DNA of 64,000 bases from Alphaproteobacteria bacterium UBA6178 (GTDB lineage: Bacteria; Pseudomonadota; Alphaproteobacteria; Rickettsiales; UBA3002), in assembly GCA_002422205.1 (NCBI GenBank), contig DITS01000033.1, forward strand, positions 895 through 64,894. The letters run 5' to 3'. The translations under genes were made by a program, and so were the position numbers. Shown one piece after another: positions 59,731 to 64,000 of the stretch; position 1 is the first letter of the stretch; every line of letters begins with the position of its first letter. The notes below the pieces were generated by a model, which worked only from the letters and a program-made list of their open reading frames with translations, was not told the origin of the DNA and did no database searches.

Positions 59731-60993
59731 ATGAAGCACGAAGCCATCAGAGGACGCCCCGGTAGTGTGGCTGTGCTGGATATCGGCACCACCAAAATTG
59801 TCTGTTTTATTGCACAAGTCGATGATGAGGGCGTGCTGCGTGTGCTGGGCGTGGGGCATCAGCTGGCCAAAGGCATTAAATCGGGTGTGATTACCGATGT
59901 GGGTGAGGTGGAAACCTCGATTGTGGCCGCCGTGCATGCGGCGGAGCAAATGGCCGGTGAAACGATTGAGAATGTGATTGTGAGCGTGAGCGGCACCAAC
60001 ATGCATTCGCGCAGTGTGACGGTGGAGCTGGAAGTGACCGGCGAAGGTGTCAGCGATTATGATATTGCGGATTTAATTCAGGAAGGCTGCGCCAGCTTAG
60101 AAGATGACGCGCATACGATTTTGCACGCGTTTCCGGTGCAGTATTATCTGGATAATGCCAAGGGGTTGGGCGATCCGCGCGGGATGGTGGGCGATGTGCT
60201 GGGCAGTGAGCTGCATGTGGTATCGGCGCGTAACAGCTATCTTAAAAACATGATTAATTGCGTGGCGCGGTGCCATTTGAATATTGATGAATATGTGCTG
60301 GCCAGCCATGCATCGGCCCTATCGGTGCTGGAGCCGGACGAGATGGATTTGGGCGTGACGTTGATTGATATGGGCGGCGGCGTGACCAGCTTTACGGTGT
60401 TTGTCGGCGGCAAGAATGTGTACAGCGATTCGATTCCGGTGGGTGGTAAGCATGTGACGAATGATATTGCCAAAGGCCTGTCGACCACGCTAACGCAAGC
60501 CGAGCGACTGAAAACGATTCATGGCAGCGCCATCGGGTCGGTGAAGGATGCCGAGGTGATGATTGAAGTGCCGCAGCTGGGCGAAGAAGAAGACGAAGAT
60601 GATGTGAATATGATGCCGCGCTCGATGCTGGTGGGGGTGGTGCGGCCGCGGATGGAAGAAATTTTTGAGTTGATTCGCGCCAAGCTGGAAGCGGCGGGTG
60701 TGGATAAGGTGGCGGGACGGCGCTGCGTGATTACGGGCGGGGCCAGCCAGATGATCGGCGTGAGTGATTTGGCCGCGCGCATGCTGGGCAAACAGGTGCG
60801 CAAAGGTAAGCCGCATGCGGTGCCGGGCTTGGCGGATATGGCGAGCGGGCCGGCATTTGCCACGGCGGTCGGCATGCTGGAATATGCCACCAAACGCCCA
60901 TGGGAAGATGTGCTGCTGCGCGGCTCATCCGTGCGCGGCGGGCTGGCGCAGACGAAAGAAAAAATCGTCAACTGGTTCAGAGAGAATTTTTAA
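59731..60993 (+). CDS. ftsA: cell division protein FtsA
   Basis: Actin-like ATPase that tethers FtsZ to the membrane and recruits the divisome. 420 residues. Motifs: VAVLDIGTTKIVCFIAQVDD (phosphate 1), LTLIDMGGGVTSFTVFVGGK-like VTLIDMGGGVTSFTVFVGGK (phosphate 2), VITGGASQMIGVSDLAARML (adenosine) and a C-terminal amphipathic membrane-binding helix in KEKIVNWFRENF. It ends at the base before the convergent orphan J, which separates it from ftsZ. Confidence 0.97.
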   Translation: MKHEAIRGRPGSVAVLDIGTTKIVCFIAQVDDEGVLRVLGVGHQLAKGIKSGVITDVGEVETSIVAAVHAAEQMAGETIENVIVSVSGTNMHSRSVTVELEVTGEGVSDYDIADLIQEGCASLEDDAHTILHAFPVQYYLDNAKGLGDPRGMVGDVLGSELHVVSARNSYLKNMINCVARCHLNIDEYVLASHASALSVLEPDEMDLGVTLIDMGGGVTSFTVFVGGKNVYSDSIPVGGKHVTNDIAKGLSTTLTQAERLKTIHGSAIGSVKDAEVMIEVPQLGEEEDEDDVNMMPRSMLVGVVRPRMEEIFELIRAKLEAAGVDKVAGRRCVITGGASQMIGVSDLAARMLGKQVRKGKPHAVPGLADMASGPAFATAVGMLEYATKRPWEDVLLRGSSVRGGLAQTKEKIVNWFRENF

Positions 60994-61905
60994 TTAGCGG
61001 GTGGCAACAGCCGATGTCCCTGTACCACCGCTCTCAATTTGCAATAATTCGTTCGTTTGACTGGCATAATGTTTGCCCATATGGCCGGCCAGCTCCGTAA
61101 ATTGCTCTTCGGTTAGGTGGGTTTTCCAGCCTGTGCTAACAAGCAATTGATAAACGCCATAAGCCACTGTGGCTACGATACCAATATTAAGCCCACCATT
61201 AACCATGCTTTCTACAGTTGTGTGTGGTTCTTCGTCAGAGGGTTTCAGGCCATATGCTGCAGCAGCAATCACCGCTGCTCCACCTGCTTTTAAAAACGCA
61301 CGGCGTCGCATGGTATCCCGTGCTTCACCCGGTAATTCATTGCCTATGGGAAAGCCGGTTTTTACACGATTGTCATATTTATCAGTGCTACCAAACCCAT
61401 CATAATTAAGCTTATGCAGTCTAATTGCGAAGCTTTTTTCGGCTCTACGAATCGCGTTTCTGACTACATCATTATAGTCTCTTTTAATATCAACGTTTTC
61501 GCCAGCGGCGACAGCCTTAAAAAAGGACATCAGCTCTTCAGCATTCTGCTGGAAACGCTCATTGGCTAAGCCCGCCATTTTTCGGTTAAGGTTATATTCA
61601 GGATCCTTTAGATGATCTGTGCCATAAGGATAATGAATTTGCAAATCAGGATTATCTGAAATTTTTAGCTTACTAGAAACGCCGTCGGTTGTGTTTTCAT
61701 CATAAAATCGACGGGCATCAATTTCCAAATGCTCAAATGCCATGGCTACAATATAAGGAAAGGCGTATGTCTGTATAAGCGTTTTGGGGTCTTTGCGTAG
61801 CGGATCCTTATCGGCCACATAGTTGACCATACTATCAGTTACAACATCATATAATTGGTTATGCGCCTTATGCAATTCTGTATTACTACGCGTTAATTGT
61901 GGCAT
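60994..61905 (-). CDS. orphan protein J between ftsA and ftsZ, with an internal Tat-like motif
   Basis: Unrecognised 303-residue protein (MPQLTRSNTELHKAHNQLYD). The N-terminal 190 residues are soluble and helical. At residues 200-206 there is RRRAFLK followed by AGGAAVIAAAAYG, exactly the pattern of a twin-arginine signal but placed in the middle of the protein; a second hydrophobic stretch (about 238-258, GGLNIGIVATVAYGVYQLLV) follows. The gene runs against the dcw cluster, its end touching ftsA and its promoter facing ftsZ. The shared box lies in front of it. Function unknown; a membrane-anchored C-terminal part is probable. Confidence 0.75.
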   Translation of the reverse strand: MPQLTRSNTELHKAHNQLYDVVTDSMVNYVADKDPLRKDPKTLIQTYAFPYIVAMAFEHLEIDARRFYDENTTDGVSSKLKISDNPDLQIHYPYGTDHLKDPEYNLNRKMAGLANERFQQNAEELMSFFKAVAAGENVDIKRDYNDVVRNAIRRAEKSFAIRLHKLNYDGFGSTDKYDNRVKTGFPIGNELPGEARDTMRRRAFLKAGGAAVIAAAAYGLKPSDEEPHTTVESMVNGGLNIGIVATVAYGVYQLLVSTGWKTHLTEEQFTELAGHMGKHYASQTNELLQIESGGTGTSAVATR

Positions 61906-61955
61906 TGTGTGTCCCCATAATTAAAATTTAAAATCCGGTCTTGTATTAGCTGATT

Positions 61956-61987
61956 AAAATAAACCATAGTGTTAATTATTTATGAAG
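61956..61987 (-). promoter_or_regulatory. Pho-box-like operator/promoter of orphan J
   Basis: On the minus strand CTTCATAAATA (61977-61987) and the weaker ATTAACACTAT (61966-61976) are contiguous; TATTTT (61956-61961) lies 9 bp after the second hexamer. The least conserved of the ten boxes. Confidence 0.48.
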
Positions 61988-62029
61988 AAACCGCTGTGTT
62001 AGGAGATGAGTTATGGAAAGGGGCGCATG

Positions 62030-62038
62030 TTATCCACA
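62030..62038 (+). promoter_or_regulatory. perfect DnaA box upstream of ftsZ
   Basis: TTATCCACA, the canonical high-affinity DnaA site, lies about 170 nt upstream of ftsZ. In Caulobacter DnaA is known to activate ftsZ transcription; here a similar link is inferred only. A weak promoter (TTGCAA 62065-62070, TATAGG 62089-62094, 18-bp spacer) follows directly. Confidence 0.6.
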
Positions 62039-62210
62039 ACTATATCTTGCGGGGGTTTTTTCCGTTGCAACGAGATTTAGGATTCTGCTATAGGTAGAGG
62101 GAGCTTTTCATGCACTGAAAAAGCGTAAAAAAGATAATAAAATACCGTTTCGGCAAGATATAAAGATTTGAAAAACAAACATTTTAGGCCTGTCCTGCCG
62201 GAGAGTTCGT

Positions 62211-63887
62211 ATGACCATTAATCTGCATTTACCGTCGCATTCGGAAACATTGAAGCCCAAAATCACCGTTGTCGGGGTGGGGGGTGCCGGTGGTAACGCC
62301 GTGAATAATATGATTGCCGCCAATCTGGAGGGCGTCGATTTTGTGATGGCCAATACCGATGCGCAGGCGCTTGAGTCCGCGATGACGGATCGCACGATTC
62401 AGCTGGGTATGTCGGTGACGCGCGGTTTGGGCGCAGGGGCCAGCCCGCAGATTGGTCAGGCAGCTGCCGAAGAAGCGCTGGATGAAATCGCCGATTATAT
62501 TAATGGTAGTAATATGGTGTTTATCACTGCCGGTATGGGTGGTGGTACGGGCACAGGTGCGGCGCCGGTGATTGCGCAGCTGGCGCGCCAGCAAGGCATT
62601 CTGACCGTCGGTGTGGTGACTAAGCCATTCCAGTTTGAAGGCACGCACCGGATGCGTATCGCTGATCGCGGGATTGAAGAATTGCAGCAATATGTTGATA
62701 CGCTAATTGTGATTCCGAACCAGAATTTATTCCGTATTGCCAATGAAAAAACAACCTTTGCCGATGCGTTCCGCATGGCAGATGAGGTGCTGCATTCGGG
62801 TGTGCGCGGCGTGACCGATCTGATGGTGAAGCCGGGTTTGGTGAATCTGGATTTTGCCGATATTCGTGCCGTGATGAGCGAGATGGGCAAAGCGATGATG
62901 GGCACCGGCGAGGCGGAGGGCGATAAGCGTGCGATTGACGCCGCCGAATCGGCGATTTCGAACCCGCTGCTGGATGATGTTTCCTTACGCGGCGCGCGAG
63001 CGGTGCTGATCAATATTACGGGCGGCCCTGATATGACCTTGTTTGAGGTGGATGAAGCGGCGAACCGTATCCGTGATGAGGTGGACCCTGAGGCGAATAT
63101 TATTTTCGGCTCGACCTTCAGCGATTCGATGGAAGGTAAAATGCGGGTGTCGGTGGTGGCGACAGGGATTGATGCAGCTGCGACAGCGGCGAGCATTACC
63201 AGCCATCGCAGCCAGTCGGCGGCGATGTCGCAACCGCGCCCGATGGAAAATGTTGCGAGGGAAGCCCGGCAACCCAAGCCATTCAATATTATTCCGCCCA
63301 AACAGGAAATGAAGCAAGAGCGCAGCCCTGCAGAAATCGTGCGTCAGGCTGGTAGCGCCTCGGCATATGATATTGCGCGGATGGCGAATGAGCGCATTAT
63401 GGGTCAGCCACAACAACAGGCGACTGCTTTGCAAGAGCCGGTGGTGCGCGTGAAACAAACACAACAGGAAGAAACGCTGTTTGTGCAGGAGCAAGGCCAG
63501 TTGGCGATTGATGTGCCTGGCGAAGACCGCCGCCGCCCGTTTAAGCTGGGTGAGGTGAAAGACCAGTTTGGTGATGGCCCGTTATTTATGAGCCCCAAGC
63601 CGGAGCAACCCGCGCAGCGCACGCATTTTGCTGCGCAACAGCCAGAGATCGATGAAGCAGTGGCTGAGGAAGAGCAAGAAGGCACGGCCTTCAATTTCTT
63701 CACACGAATTGCCGGTGTGGGTAAGGCGTTGTCAGGCAAGGTGGAAGCTGCGCATCAGGCCGCATCGCCGCGTGAGCGGATGGTGCAGCAAGGCGGTGCC
63801 GCTGCTGTGGTCAAAGATTCGCCACTCACCGAGGAAAATGACGATTATCTGGATATTCCAGCCTTTCTGCGGCGTCAGGCGAATTAG
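62211..63887 (+). CDS. ftsZ: cell division GTPase FtsZ
   Basis: Tubulin-like GTPase that forms the Z-ring. 558 residues, longer than the usual 380-500 because of a long Gln/Pro/Glu-rich linker, as in many alphaproteobacteria. The GTPase core (about 15-330) has VGVGGAGGNAVNNMIA, the tubulin signature GGGTGTGAAPVIAQLA and NPLLDDVSLRGARAVLINIT. The C-terminal conserved peptide is DYLDIPAFLRRQAN, with the DIPAFLRRQ motif that binds FtsA and other partners. Separate from ftsA by the backward orphan J and so dependent on its own promoter. Confidence 0.98.
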   Translation: MTINLHLPSHSETLKPKITVVGVGGAGGNAVNNMIAANLEGVDFVMANTDAQALESAMTDRTIQLGMSVTRGLGAGASPQIGQAAAEEALDEIADYINGSNMVFITAGMGGGTGTGAAPVIAQLARQQGILTVGVVTKPFQFEGTHRMRIADRGIEELQQYVDTLIVIPNQNLFRIANEKTTFADAFRMADEVLHSGVRGVTDLMVKPGLVNLDFADIRAVMSEMGKAMMGTGEAEGDKRAIDAAESAISNPLLDDVSLRGARAVLINITGGPDMTLFEVDEAANRIRDEVDPEANIIFGSTFSDSMEGKMRVSVVATGIDAAATAASITSHRSQSAAMSQPRPMENVAREARQPKPFNIIPPKQEMKQERSPAEIVRQAGSASAYDIARMANERIMGQPQQQATALQEPVVRVKQTQQEETLFVQEQGQLAIDVPGEDRRRPFKLGEVKDQFGDGPLFMSPKPEQPAQRTHFAAQQPEIDEAVAEEEQEGTAFNFFTRIAGVGKALSGKVEAAHQAASPRERMVQQGGAAAVVKDSPLTEENDDYLDIPAFLRRQAN

Positions 63888-63900
63888 TAAGTAGATAATA

Positions 63901-63964
63901 GTGGCTAGTGACTGGTAGGCCACTAGCGCTACTCTTTTTAGCCGCTAGTCACTACCACCAGCCC
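63901..63964. repeat. heptamer palindrome after ftsZ
   Basis: GTGGCTAGTGACTGGTAGG (from 63901) is faced by GCTAGTCACTACCACCAGCC (to 63963) around CACTAGCGCTACTCTTTTTA. Same TGACTAG family as 57761-57862; may act as the 3' end structure of the ftsZ transcript. Confidence 0.78.
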
Positions 63965-64000
63965 CTTATTATATGTCGGTCGCTCTGCGCATAGCGCAAC

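Overview
The window is chromosomal DNA from an alphaproteobacterium of moderate GC, probably free-living or only loosely host-associated. Alphaproteobacterial markers are the Usg protein (7247-7528), a CHCC zinc-finger/HIG1 pair (9931-10320), the F1-ATPase inhibitor DUF1476 (35754-36077), paired GrxD and BolA, and a complete meso-diaminopimelate-type dcw cluster. Genes for purine, NAD, isoleucine (citramalate) and pantothenate synthesis argue against a highly reduced Rickettsia-like parasite. A Micavibrio-like or related deep lineage would fit, but I cannot place it from this sequence alone.

Layout. 1-7528 (minus): start of ppdK, then glyS, panD, glyQ, yqgE, ygfZ, a glycosyltransferase and usg. 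7759-12272 (plus): lipoprotein hydrolase, lytic transglycosylase, zinc-finger and HIG1 proteins, etfB, etfA. 12275-25005: nadE, gltX, cysS, cimA and trmJ interleaved with unrecognised genes, ending in four glycine-rich membrane-protein genes. 25180-30636: rpsD, a coiled-coil gene, an orphan, grxD, bolA and two tandem methyltransferases. 30700-35580 (minus): purC-purS-purQ-(small orphan)-purL. 35754-42529: DUF1476, two pseudopilins, a J-domain protein, an EamA transporter, two tandem orphan paralogues and an amidase. 42535-43012: RNase P RNA. 43709-63887: the dcw cluster mraZ-rsmH-ftsL-ftsI-murE-murF-mraY-murD-ftsW-murG-murC-murB-ddl-ftsQ-ftsA-ftsZ, with an orphan gene placed backwards between ftsA and ftsZ.

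Two signals are not explained by ordinary annotation. First, ten transcription units made of unrecognised genes are each preceded by two or three contiguous 11-bp units of the form YKTCAY-N5. This is the architecture of a Pho box (an OmpR/PhoB-family operator), usually with a -10-like hexamer either about 10-12 or about 22 bp downstream. I found none of these boxes devoted to a recognised housekeeping gene. This looks like a dispersed regulon of lineage-specific proteins and is the best candidate here for an undescribed system.

Second, the region is full of small repeats: two-hairpin elements bounded by GTCA...TGAC, arrays of 7-bp tandem repeats (often paired as inverted repeats), and other GC-rich hairpins. 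Several sit in frame inside essential genes (ygfZ, nadE, cysS, and trmJ twice) and one appears to interrupt RNase P RNA. They resemble in principle the Rickettsia palindromic elements and the cyanobacterial heptanucleotide repeats. No tRNA, rRNA, CRISPR array, insertion sequence or prophage was recognised.
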